In this document: positions 24,701 through 64,000 of the stretch, one piece after another
How positions within the stretch are numbered: the first letter of the stretch is position 1
Layout of the letters: each line of letters begins with the position of its first letter
Assembly (NCBI GenBank): GCA_963556195.1
Contig: OY744525.1
Coordinates: 51,288,148 to 51,352,147 of the forward strand
Direction of reading: 5' to 3'
DNA length: 64,000 nucleotides
Source of the DNA: Sepiola atlantica
Lineage: Eukaryota; Mollusca; Cephalopoda; Sepiida; Sepiolidae
Made by a program: the position numbers and the translations under genes
Notes under the pieces: generated by a model
Seen by the model: only the letters and a program-made list of their open reading frames with translations
Databases searched by the model: none
Told to the model about the DNA's origin: nothing

Positions 24701-25590
24701 CTCTGAAGAAACATGTCTCCAGGCTTTCGCATGCCTTGCATGAGGTTATCATCTCATTTCCATATAGTCACTGTCTTTCTCGCACGCGGCTGAAGTTCAC
24801 GTCTTAACCCTGTAACTGCCGTGTCATGACTGCTGTTCCCTCACGCCTCTCTCTCGTGCGGCTGTACTCAAAGTGACCGTGATTCACCCTTCCGTGGGGC
24901 GGTTAACATCTTTGCCTTCCCTTTCTCCTCCTCCCTCTTCTTCTTGGTCGTGTCAGCTAAAAATAGACATGATCGCACAGGGTCCAACCTGGCTGATGAA
25001 ATCGGTTCTCGAATTTCGTCATGTATAAGTTTGGTGAAAAATGAATCCTATCTGAATATATATATATATATATATGTATATATACTACCAATGTCTTTCG
25101 CAGTTTCCTACGTTTAATCTCGATAGATCTCCCTTCATTTGTAACAATACGTAAAGACACGGGTAACGCTACTAAGTGGCTTTCTACATCCTGACGTTCT
25201 TCCAGACCAATCAACTAAACCCACTAAACACCCGAACGACTCCCCTCATTTTGTGACTCCTTCATCAGGTACATCCCCGACATGGACACGTATGAAAACA
25301 TCTATAATGTTTCTAAATCAAGAGAAAACATTATTTTTCTCATGCATCCCTGTTGTATCAAAGACTCCATAATTAAAATTCCAGCTTGGCTCGTTGTGTT
25401 CAGCTCATCACATTGTTAATCTGTCCCCCCAAAAGTATATTTGAAACTATAGAATATTGGAATATCTTGTGAAATGCCTTGCCTTGCAATTATCCTATCG
25501 AAGTGTAGGATAGACAGAGGATGACCAACGACCCTCATTTTTTCCCACATTTTTGATGACCTTGTGCCTAAATTGTTAAAATGTATAATT
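21700..25590. other. Intergenic, no recognisable gene
   Basis: Open frames up to about 115 codons exist (for example 22389-22739 minus and 24435-24743 plus), but none shows a domain, codon structure or splice context. 22500-22740 is purine/pyrimidine-rich. Short (TA)n tracts occur near 23475 and 25060. Confidence 0.4.
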
Positions 25591-25619
25591 TATATATTTT
25601 TTCGCAACTAAATAATTCA

Positions 25620-26600
25620 AAGTGTAGTAGCTGTTGTGTTCTTATACTCTTCATCTGTTCTGTCTTTCGTCGATGAGGGGAAGTTCTAGTTCTAGACAAT
25701 TATTTTTGTCCCAATCCAGAGTGCCCCTTTTTGGGTACTGGATTTTCCCCCACATTAAAACCCGCACTTCTGTCTAACTCTGCCCTCGTGAGGAGACAAG
25801 TAAATAGGGGCTTCTATGCATTATTTGTTTTCGTTTGAATCCAGCCCAACCCCCTAACCCCCTCCTGCCTAAAGAAAGTAGAACAAGTTGCGTAAAAAAT
25901 GTCCCGGTACAGTTGTGATATTTGAGAAGCACTAACAAGAACTTTGGGAAGAACTGGACCGGATTTTTGGCGACCGTACACCTCTGTAAAATTGGGTACA
26001 GTTTGGAAAAAACAATTTTTTTTCTCTTTTAAACATTACTTTAGGATTTTTTTTTAAAATCCATATCTACTTATTTATTGTTATAGGAATTATATTTAAA
26101 ATGTATTTCCTCTTCTTTTGAGTGGAACTTGAATGAAAAGTAAAACTTTCTGTAACTTCTTCATTTCGATTATTTTCTGTATTAATAAAACTATAAGACA
26201 AGATTGTGTTTGTGTGTGTGTTTCTCACGTATACGTAACTTTGATAAATACATATTTAATTATATATATTTTTTTATTCCCTATTAATCGAATATTTGTT
26301 GAAATCAAAAATAAAATAAGGGAAAAGTAAAACGATTAAAAAAAAATCCTATTTAAAAAAATGTAAACAGGACTAGTTTTTTTAAGCTTTTTGGTTAAGA
26401 GCAAAGTGTAGTATATGTTCTGATACTACACTACCCCTTTTCTATCCTCGGTCAGTCAAGGAGAAATACTTCTAGACTGAGGCAATCTTTATTTTTTTGT
26501 CCCAATCCAGAGGGCCCTTTTTTATACTGGATTTTCTCCACGTTAAAACCCGACCTTGTGTTTAACTCTGTCCTCGTGGGGGAGACAAGTAAATAGGAAC
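25620..26600 (+). repeat. Direct duplication, two diverged copies
   Basis: 25620-25815 and about 26406-26600 share TTTGTCCCAATCCAGAG, TACTGGATTTTC and GAGACAAGTAAATAGG in order. CTGTATTAATAAAACTAT recurs at 26178 and 26690, so the duplicated unit may be larger. No coding content. Confidence 0.65.
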
Positions 26601-26797
26601 TAGTTTCTTATCACGTAAAATTGAACACATCCTTTTTATTCGTTTCGGTTCTATTGTTGAACGTGACTTCCAAGAAACGTTTAATCTCTGTATTAATAAA
26701 ACTATCAAACTAAATCCCGTGTGTGTGTTTGTATTTCTCGCCTATATGTGACTCTGAATCATTTTATTTACTTACTAAAACGATTATAAAAAAATAC

Positions 26798-26843
26798 TGG
26801 GTATCTTTTACAATAATCTGCGGATTATTGTAAAAGATACCCA
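26798..26843. repeat. Perfect 21-bp hairpin with TGCG loop
   Basis: The arms 26798-26818 and 26823-26843 are exact complements around a four-base loop. The stem is AT-rich. No runs of T suggest termination and there is no flanking gene. Confidence 0.85.
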
Positions 26844-27189
26844 AAATACTATTAAAATAAATGTAAAAATACTTATATTTTCTCTACGCCCTCCACTCGG
26901 ACAACGCCGACTTTATACAACTAGTTCTTAATAATGATAAGTTGTTCCATTTTATATTATTCAATATTATTTAAAAAAATAAATTGTGTGAATTTCTTTT
27001 TTGTTAATGAGTCTGTCGTAGATGTGTTATGACTTTATTCTTCCGTTTCTTCCTTCTCTCATTTATCGTTTTTTTCTTTGCTTTTTGGCCTTTTTTGTTT
27101 TGTTTTATTGTAAAAATAAATAAATAAAAGGTTTGACAAAAAGTTACAAACTTCAAGATTCAAACTAATTATTGACTGAACATCGAATT

Positions 27190-27930
<741 letters not shown>

Positions 27931-28119
27931 GGGGGGTTGGGGGGACGCTTGGCAGTGCTGCTATCCCGTATATATATGTTCAAATACAAGCAATATTAAT
28001 GAAAACAAAATAACAACTCGAAAACAATGAAGTATACAAAAAAGCATTTATTGTTCGCTAAACCCGACTAGGTTTGCTATGAAATTGTGTCCATTTAGAA
28101 TGTGTATAAGAGAGTCTGC

Positions 28120-28345
28120 AAATGATGTGTGCGTGTGTGTGTGTGCATGTGTGTACATGGGTGTGTACGTGTGTGTAAGTAGTGAGGAAAGTCTTACATA
28201 CTGAATAGTGTGTCTGTGAGCGCGCACGCGTTGTGTGGTGCGTTCGTCAAGGCCAGATCCGGATGAAAAAGAAGAGAGCAAGGAGGTATGGTTAGGTGTG
28301 TTTGTCGAGGCCAGTTCCGGAAGAAAGAGAGAGAGAGAATTTGTT
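28120..28345. repeat. GT-rich and GA-rich low-complexity tract
   Basis: GTGTGCGTGTGTG-type sequence at 28125-28180, then two related segments containing CGTCAAGGCCAGATCCGG and TGTCGAGGCCAGTTCCGG. No gene. Confidence 0.6.
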
Positions 28346-28489
28346 GTGCAGCGCTTTTTATACCACTGATAATAGCGCCCTCAGGTTTTCAAAGGAGAGA
28401 TAATTCGGGTCTGGAAACTCTCCTGGTGAGTGTCTGTGTAAATGTGTTGAACATGCTACAGGACTAGTTCATCCAAAAATACAATGAGA

Positions 28490-29160
28490 TTCTGTTTAGA
28501 CTTTAGAGTGAGGAATCAGTTTAGCGTATGAATTTGATGTAAAATGATCACCCATTTTCCGACCAGATAACGTTTGAACGACATGTAACCATTTTCTGAT
28601 TTTAATTAAATCTTAGATGTAACAATGTTCTGGTTTTAGTTATCAATTATCATTTTTTTTTTTGGAGGGGGGGTCTATTTCCATCTGAACTTAGGGTTAG
28701 TGGTAGATTAAAGGATTTTTTTTCTGGAAGGGAGGGGGTCTGTTGCCACCCGGACTTACGTTTTTAAACATTTCTTTTCTAAAATGTTTTTTATGTTCTT
28801 TTTAAATGTTTTTTTTAATGTTTTTTTTTAAATGTTTTTAAAATATTCCTTTTTAAATAGTTTATTTCCTAGTTTCTTTTTGATAAAATAATCTTTTGCC
28901 AATAATAACCAATTTTTTAACAGACAAATTTCTCGTTATGTGCCCTTAAAACGCTATCCGGTTACAGAATGGTCCGGAAATGGGTGATCATCTTACGTTA
29001 AATTTATATGCGAAATTGATCCCCGACTCTAAATTCTAAAATAATGTTTTTTACCCACTAAGTTTTTCAAGATATTCACATGTAATCATTTAAAAAAAAT
29101 TGAATCTCATTATTTTTACTTTAGAGGGAGGGGGAGTGATTCAGCTTAGGGTCCTCATCT
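28490..29160. repeat. Fold-back repeat family, second copy
   Basis: The arms near 28495-28575 and 28965-29130 share ACTCTAAATTCTAAAATAAT and its complement, and GGAAATGGGTGATCA. The centre contains GCCACCCGGACTTA, also found in the copies at 19.9, 27.7 and 32.0 kb. Confidence 0.65.
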
Positions 29161-29437
29161 ACAAATTCACCAAAAATAAGTTGTTTGAGAGTAATGCCCA
29201 AACCATACCGAAACTCATTTCACTCTTAATAATTTACTTGACGGACATAGGAATTAACCAAAACTTGGCCTTTTAACATCAACCATTTTTGCCTGCACTG
29301 CCCAGATGATGGAGAAGAAACACCCGAGCACGCCTTTTTCAATTGCAGCAGGCTGCGAAAGTTTTGGAAGTATGTCAATGAGGTGCTGGCTTGCATCGTC
29401 CCCTAGCAGTTGGTAACCTTAGATGTAACATCTATAG

Positions 29438-32400
29438 TAGAGTTGGGCGGTTTTGAAATTTTGGTTTCGGTATCGGTTTCGGTTTTTTTCCCTTAAAACC
29501 TCGGTTTACGGTTCGGTTTTTCGTTTTTTTTGAAAAAAATTTTTTTTACTATGGAAGCTATTCATTCTCTTGTGTGATGATTAGTTATTATTTAACGTTT
29601 AGTTGAATTATGCCACTGTTTCGATAATTTTGTGACTGAATCATTCTCCATGATATGAATCATATAAGTTTTAAGGTGTTGACTGTTGTAATCAAAGTTC
29701 TGATATCTTTTTAACAGTTAACTCGTTAAAACAGTGACCAAAGATTCATGAAAGATTTCTGAAGAATAAAACTGAGTTTGAATATACATTCTATCTAATT
29801 CTTTAACCCATCAGAAACTAAAATATAACTCAGAAATGCAAGAAATTAAAAAACGAAAATTTATTTAAACAAACAAAATAATTTTACAAATAAAATTAAG
29901 CAAAAATGATGATGAAAATGAAATATTGTCAAAATTATTTGACAGATAAAAATTTTAATTTTTTAATAGCTGAAAATGTTTGCAAGACGTGTCTTGACGC
30001 GTAAAATAAACACACCATATACTTCTCGAATTGCCGGTGTTGACTGTTGGGATGTCTGTCATTTTGTGTGCTCGAAGTTCTGTCAACTGGTGCCTGTTGA
30101 GGTTAATATTTGTTTTTAAGACAGGGTAATAAAACTTTATAGACATGTGTAAAAGACTAGTAGTACACCCGAAAACCGCGCCAAGGGAAAAGGAAGGATG
30201 GTTAAAAAAAAGTAGAGATTATTAATTCACCTAAAGTCATTTTTTAAGGTTTAAGGTAATTTTAGTCATGGAATTCATGACTTAGATTAAAGTTTAATAA
30301 TTAAACTTTCGAATAAATTGTCAACTCTAAATAAATACAATATTAACAATTTAGTAAAATATAAATCGTTGCATAGTCTACTTTTTGAATAACCCATTTT
30401 TGGGAGAGAAAACGGTATAGTTGAGAGATAGTGACAATTTATGTATGAAGTGGCTTTTCAAAAGTAAACAATGAAATGTCTAATGTTTAAAATAATTTTA
30501 AAAATCCGAATAAAGTGACACTAGCATTGGCAACTACTTTTTTTCTTTTTAAATGTTTATACTTACTCACTACTTTTCGTTTATTTACTTTTACAAGTAT
30601 TTTTTTTTAATTTCATTTTAATAACTTATTTTTTTAGATAACTCTGAAACAAACAAATAATTATTTTACAATTTTGAGTTGAATCAAATAGATTTTCGAC
30701 GTCATACGGAACGCGTTTGATTTTTTCTTTTTCATTTGAAAATAGTTTATGCTAAAAATACGATGTCATGTTGTCTGTCGTATTTCTCTTTTTTTCATTT
30801 GAAAATTCAAAATGTTAATAAACAAATTGTAAACAGATTTCTTCCTACAAGTAGCAATACACATGAAAAAATTTAAATTGCTTAAGAAATCTCAATAATG
30901 GCATATATAGAAAGAGCTTGATGATCTAAGAAAGAATCTTTTTAAATTTTTTAAAATCTGACTAAAAATAAGGAAGTTATGACTATTTATGTGCCTCGCA
31001 CAATTGGATATTTTCCCCTCTTTAATACCATATGCGTTTCGTCACAATTTTTACACTAATTTTTCAGTAAAACTGTTATATCTTTGTTAAAACACAAGAT
31101 TAAGCAATGAAATTTACCATATAAGTGTATTTTTGTACAAGGAATCAGAATATGCCACTGAAAATCTCCAGAAATTAATGGTTTCCAAGTAATCCGCACT
31201 AAGTGCACATAAATATGCTGCAATACCTTAAAAATACCATGAATCCATTAAAAGAAAGAAGTTAAAAAACTCAAAGTTGAATTGTAATACATTTTATGTA
31301 CAAGAAACTAAAATCTAATACTAGGACTGTTTAAAAATGAATATATTGCAAGATTTCTTTAGCATTATTGTAGATGTACACCTTCTGCTAACTCACTCCC
31401 TTACCTCCCCAAAATATGAGATTCTACTTTTTTTATTTAGGCAATTACATGTTAACACCCTGAAAAACTTGGCAGAAAGAAAGAAACAAAAACAATTATT
31501 TTAGAATTTAAAGTGGGGATCAGTTTCACATAAAATAATCCCCCATTTCAATGTCATTCTAGCGTTTTAGGACAGTTAATTATTTTTTCTATGGGAGATA
31601 AATCCTGTGCGTTTTCTTGTTTTTTTTTTCTTTCTTTTTTTTTAGACGATTATAAGGGTTTTTGTGGGAGGAGGGGGGCTTACCACTTGAACTTCAGGTT
31701 AGTGGTAGGGCTAGGGGCAATTAAGTGTGAACACCCTGAAAACTTAGCAGAAAGAAAAAAAAACAATTCATTTAGAATTTCGAGTGGGGGATTAGTTTCA
31801 CATATATTTAATGCAGAATAATTCACCATTTCCGGGCCATTCTAGCGTTTTAGGGCATTAATCAATTTTTTTCTATGGCAAATAGATCCTGTGCGTTTTT
31901 TTTTATGGGCGTCTTCTTTTTTTTTCTTTTTTTAGACGATTATGTGTGGTTTTAATGGGCTTTTTTGTAGGATTAGGGCTTCCTACTCGGACTTAGGGTT
32001 AGTGATAAGGTTAAGGAAGGGGTTTTGTTTTGGATGGAGGTTGCCATTCGGACTTAGTGTTAGAGTTAAGGGAGTTTTTTAGGAGTGGCTTGCCACTCAT
32101 ATTTAAGGTTAATGGTACGATACGTTCAAGATGGCATTTTTAGGAGGTGGGCTTGTTAGTCGTTAGTCGTACCTAGAGTTAATGGTAGAGTAATTATTTA
32201 TTTTATAAATTTCACTAAAAGGCAAGAATGGCCGGGAAATCGGAGATCATTTTACATTAAATTTATATGCGAAACTGATCCCCCACTCTAAATTCTAAAA
32301 TATTTTTTGTTGTTTTTTTTCTTTTTTTCGCCAAAACTTTAAGACGTAATCGCCTAAAAAAGTAGAATCTTAATTTTTTTTTTTAAATTGGCGACTAGAA

Positions 32401-33045
32401 ATTCATTACTACTAGAAGTTCGAAAGTTGAGTGAAAACCAGTATTTTTTTAAGTATTTTTTATAAAAGAACCAAATAGGATTAACTTTTTTAAGCACAAA
32501 AAGTATTATCTTTTTTTACAAGACGCTGCTGCTGATTGATTGTTATATCAGCAATACTAGTAGCCATTGTTGACTTTCGCTCAAAAAAAGGACAATATTT
32601 TTTAGGATAAGATAATTTAAAATTACTATTACCGAAAGACAAAACAACGTATAATTATAATTTTAATGCATAAAAAAAGATGAAAGATTAATTTATTTAC
32701 TAGTTGGGTACGAAAAATGTAACAACATTTTCTATATTCATATTCTAAAATGTTTAAAATTCGTTCTAGAATGAAAATAAACAAAAATCGCCTCGTGTTT
32801 ATAGCAGTAATTGCAGTAATATATTTGTTCAATCTGTCCTCTTACTAATATAACATTTTTTGGTAATATTCAATTTTATTCAAATCGTAAAATCTTTTCA
32901 ACTGTGTTTCCTTGTATATGGTGGCTTACTGTATTAAAAACACAATACCGAACGGTTACGGTTTTAAAAAAAAAAACCGATTCGGTATTCGGTATGGAGA
33001 CGAAACCGAAAAACCGCGGTTTTTCGGTAAAACCGCCCATCTCTA
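29438..33045. mobile_element. hAT-type non-autonomous DNA transposon with 8-bp target duplication
   Basis: The terminal repeats are TAGAGTTGGGCGGTTTT on the left and, inverted, TAGAGATGGGCGGTTTT on the right, with CGGTTT-rich subtermini. The flanking 8-bp duplication ATCTATAG is at 29430-29437 and 33046-33053. No transposase is recognisable inside the 3608 bp. A fold-back repeat copy (about 31370-32400) is nested within it. Confidence 0.88.
31370..32400. repeat. Fold-back repeat family, nested copy
   Basis: Contains two left-type arms (31430-31545 and 31715-31840) and a right-type arm (32225-32370), with several GGACTTAGGGTTAGTG units between. It lies inside the hAT-type element. Confidence 0.65.
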
Positions 33046-33369
33046 ATCTATAGTATACAATGTGATGCCTTCATGATCCAGGGAGAAACGAATGGTGTTT
33101 CTCACAATCCTAGCCATGGCTAGACTAGTAGTGTGAACCTCAGGCTTAGAGATAGGGAAAGGGTGAACTGCCTTCTGATTACGATCTGATTTTGTACTTT
33201 AAACATCAGTTTAAAGTCAAAATCAGATGTGATAGGAGGAGGTTGCACTCTGCACTATTTAAAAGGAGGTGGATACAAACCGCTAGATTATATATGTTTG
33301 AACGAATCAAGTTTGAATACATGTTCCCTGCCTAGGCATGGTGCAAGCCGACCTAAGGTCTTATCAGAC

Positions 33370-33661
33370 CCCATCCCAGTTAGCAAAGTATTTCTTTAGT
33401 CGATCGTTATTTCCATGGTAGGTGCTCGACTTAGCTCAAATCTCTGTTTCCCTTTGTAAAATATTCACAGCAAGAACTCGTCTACCTACTACCTATCTAC
33501 CTACCTACCTACCTACCTACCACCTACCAGGTGTGTCAGGGGGGGGGGGGTAAACATGTTACTACTACTACTACTGTTTTTTATAAAAATAATGAATATA
33601 AAATTGCACCAAATTTAATTTGGTATATCAGATGTATCATGGAGAGATGTAAAAATTATAT

Positions 33662-33699
<38 letters not shown>

Positions 33700-33710
33700 A
33701 TAATAATAAA
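33370..33710. repeat. LINE-tail-like piece and tri/tetranucleotide repeats
   Basis: The reverse of about 33395-33485 resembles 49465-49555 (GACGAGTTCTTGCTGTGAA), so both are fragments of one family. Then come (CTAC)n at 33480-33530, poly-G at 33539-33551 and (TAC)n at 33560-33575 and 33660-33698. Confidence 0.6.
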
Positions 33711-34184
33711 AACTTAAAGCTTAAAAAGTTATTGGACAGAATGTCATTAAATTTAACATAAAGATTACTTAAGATGCCGGTTGTATCATATGGGTGTCAA
33801 AATTAAAATACTAATATTACTACTACTAATAATATAATAATTATAAACACTTATTGGCTGCAAAACTAGCGAGTAGAATTTTCACTAGATTTTGCATGAA
33901 GAGCCCTTGTGATGTCCAATGCAATCAGATTAAAAATACTAATTATGATTCTTAAAAGACCCCCCCCCCCCCCTGCAGATGCTAGACTAAAAGATACTTT
34001 GAGATACTTTTTGTCTGTGTTTTTTTAATGTATTAATTTTAATTTTTATTCGGTGGTGGAGATATGCACTCTAATGAGTGCAATTTTAGTTTTTCTTTTC
34101 TTTTTTTTTCAGTGATTTTTGTTTATGCTATTTCACTTCATAGTTTATTTTAATTTTTTAATATTTTATTTTGATAAATAGAGA

Positions 34185-62244
<28,060 letters not shown>

Positions 62245-62266
62245 TTTCTTTTAAAATTTTTCTCTT

Positions 62267-62389
62267 AATAAAAATGGATACAAAAATGAGAATCAAAATA
62301 TTATGGACCTGTCACAATTTATTACAAAAAAATCAAAAGTGTTTTTCATAAAAAAGTAACATTATTTTTATATTTTTATTCTGAATAAA
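62267..62389 (+). promoter_or_regulatory. Candidate polyadenylation signals of the Ig receptor
   Basis: AATAAA hexamers occur at 62267-62272 and 62384-62389, which are 23 and 140 bases after the stop codon. Such hexamers are common in AT-rich DNA, so this call rests on position. Confidence 0.45.
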
Positions 62390-63169
62390 ATTTTTATATT
62401 TAATAGATGACTTTTTGTTTCTTTATATATTGTTTTTAAAGATTCATTTACTTTATAATAATAAGCTGGTGTTGGCTCAGAATATTCAAACGTTATCTCC
62501 CCGAATCGAATTATACTAGCCAATGAGAGATTGCATTCTCTATTTCCAAAAATGCCTTTAAAGGTATTAGTTAGTTAATGGCTATGTCAGAAGAGGCGTT
62601 GCTCTTCTTTGCCTTGACCTTAATGAGTGTAAGATGTGAGATGTGCTGGTGAAAAATAAGAATATTTTATATTCTATTTTTACGTTTTCGACCACGTGTT
62701 TGGCTTTCTTTCCAAACAAGCGGTCACCAGTTTGTATGTGTTTTTTTTTAAAATACACACAATCGAAATAAAAAGAGAAAAGGGACAATGATAAAAAAAT
62801 GGTTGAATTTACACATATATATATATATATATTGTTGAATATAAGAGACAACTCATGTCTAGATATCCTTTGGTAGATCCTTTCAATAGTCTGAATCAGG
62901 ATGTTAGTTTCGGAGGGGAATTGGCTGATGAATTTGCCATAGTTTGGATTTGTCTCCCAAGTACTTTCGGACCCATCTGGGTCCATCTTCATGGGAAAGA
63001 GGTTAATAGGTATAGACCATGTGTTAGTATTTATAGAAGGTTTTTGGCGGGAATTATGTATTAAGTACGAAACTATATTTGGAGCTATGAACATTTTAGA
63101 ATATTATTACTGATATTAAAGTTAATTCTATTAATTAGGGTTTTTTGGGGTTTAATATATAGTGCTTCT

Positions 63170-63298
<129 letters not shown>

Positions 63299-63319
63299 AA
63301 AGACTCCTAAACTCTTCCC

Positions 63320-64000
63320 CATCAAGCTCTTATGATCTGTTCCAACAATAGACGTCATATGGAACTTAGCAAAACTTTTCTCGATAATGGATATCCCATT
63401 AATATTATAGAAAGGATTATTGAACACAAAGTTGCTAGTGAAAAATTTATTGGCTTGTCTCATTGTCCTATATATTTAAATTTTCCATGGTTAGGTCCCG
63501 ACAGCCATGTCATTGTGGAAAATATCTCTTCTTCTACTTTACACTGTTTCTCATCTACCATGTTGAGAGTAGCTTACACAACTCAAACCCTTTCTCTTCT
63601 TTTCCGTAAGGATGTTTTGCCTGACATCCAAAAGAATTCTGTGATTTATAAATTTCTTTGTCAGTGTGGAGCTATGTAGACAAGACTACCCAAAGGTTAG
63701 AAATGAGAATATCTCAACACATCTCACATACTATCCACACACACAAGATTTCGAGTACATCCAGGAACTTACAGGTACATGAATATGTCATTAGTAACGA
63801 TTTGCTTAATACAAATACCTGTTTAAACAAGTAACCTTCATTTAAATATTCTTGAGGTAATTTTGATTAACACCTCACGACCTATGTAGACAAAAAGAGT
63901 TGAAGCATAAGTTGGAGATTTTTCACAACTTAAATCCATCTAATCGTTGAGAGATTTACCCCTAATATTTTTCCCACTTACCTAAGTTTATCATATATTC
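63320..64000 (+). pseudogene. Penelope-like element C-terminal fragment, running off the window
   Basis: The open frame to 63679 contains G-Y-P-I-N-I-I-E-R-I-I, W-L-G-P-D-S and L-R-V-A-Y-T-T-Q-T-L. It ends Y-K-F-L-C-Q-C-G-A. A one-base shift then continues the GIY-YIG domain (D-K-T-T-Q-R-L-E-M-R-I-S-Q-H-I) to about 63830. This is a third Penelope lineage or copy, truncated at its 5' side by the microsatellite. Confidence 0.85.

Larger units (their letters stand above)
29285..33300 (+). pseudogene. Non-LTR retrotransposon C-terminal fragment split by a hAT element
   Basis: The left piece, 29285-29437, encodes the zinc-binding end typical of LINE polyproteins (C-L-H-C ... E-H-A-F-F-N-C ... F-W). 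The right piece, 33054-33300, continues with F-L-T-I-L-A-M-A-R. Removing 29438-33053 restores the same frame across the junction, though stops remain on the right. The element is therefore older than the insertion. Confidence 0.8.

Noticed and set aside
24980..25030. CTGATGA followed by a stem-like stretch, a possible hammerhead
   Set aside because: No GAAA at the required place and no closing stem III.
25240..25275. CTGATGA on the minus strand followed by GGAGTC
   Set aside because: The GAAA and cleavage triplet are missing within the needed distance.

Overview
The window is animal nuclear DNA: AT-rich, with few genes and very many repeats. The repeats are (TA)n, (TATG)n, (CA)n and (AAT)n microsatellites, tRNA-derived SINEs, Penelope-like elements, CR1-like and other non-LTR retrotransposons, hAT and DUF4817 mariner-like DNA transposons, and fold-back elements. 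The mix of Penelope GIY-YIG elements, tRNA SINEs, CR1-like LINEs and C2H2 zinc-finger debris suggests a lophotrochozoan, most likely a mollusc (cephalopod or gastropod). No single-copy marker settles the species, so this is inference.

I find one host gene that looks intact. It lies on the + strand from 34185 to 62244 and has six coding exons: signal peptide (34185-34242), three immunoglobulin-like domains (38549-38875, 44790-45134, 53111-53425), a transmembrane segment (56504-56605) and a short cytoplasmic tail (62189-62244). All five introns have GT/AG ends and all are phase 1. The exons join into an open frame of about 400 residues. The first two Ig exons share extra cysteines and look like duplicates. 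The introns (3-8 kb) are packed with transposons.

Region by region: 1-3.6 kb holds duplicated repeats, a small inverted-repeat element with a telomere-like core, and a large fold-back. A CR1-like reverse transcriptase occupies 4.1-6.1 kb (minus). A 22-bp minisatellite followed by (TATG)n runs from 8.1 to 10.8 kb. A decayed Penelope-like element lies at 11.0-13.2 kb. A fold-back around interstitial telomere repeats, zinc-finger debris and a block of AT microsatellites fill 14.8-18.4 kb; that block contains one clear hammerhead ribozyme. A tRNA-derived SINE ending in a second clear hammerhead is at 20.5 kb. Fold-back repeats and a 137-bp (CA)n occupy 27-29 kb. A 3.6-kb hAT-like element (29438-33045) interrupts an older LINE. 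The Ig gene follows; its intron 2 carries a 2.0-kb hAT element (40810-42841) that interrupts another LINE. A Penelope fragment runs off the right edge.

The observation I would check first is that self-cleaving hammerhead structures, or decayed versions of them, occur in several apparently unrelated repeat families here, including a tRNA SINE and the tail of a Penelope fragment.
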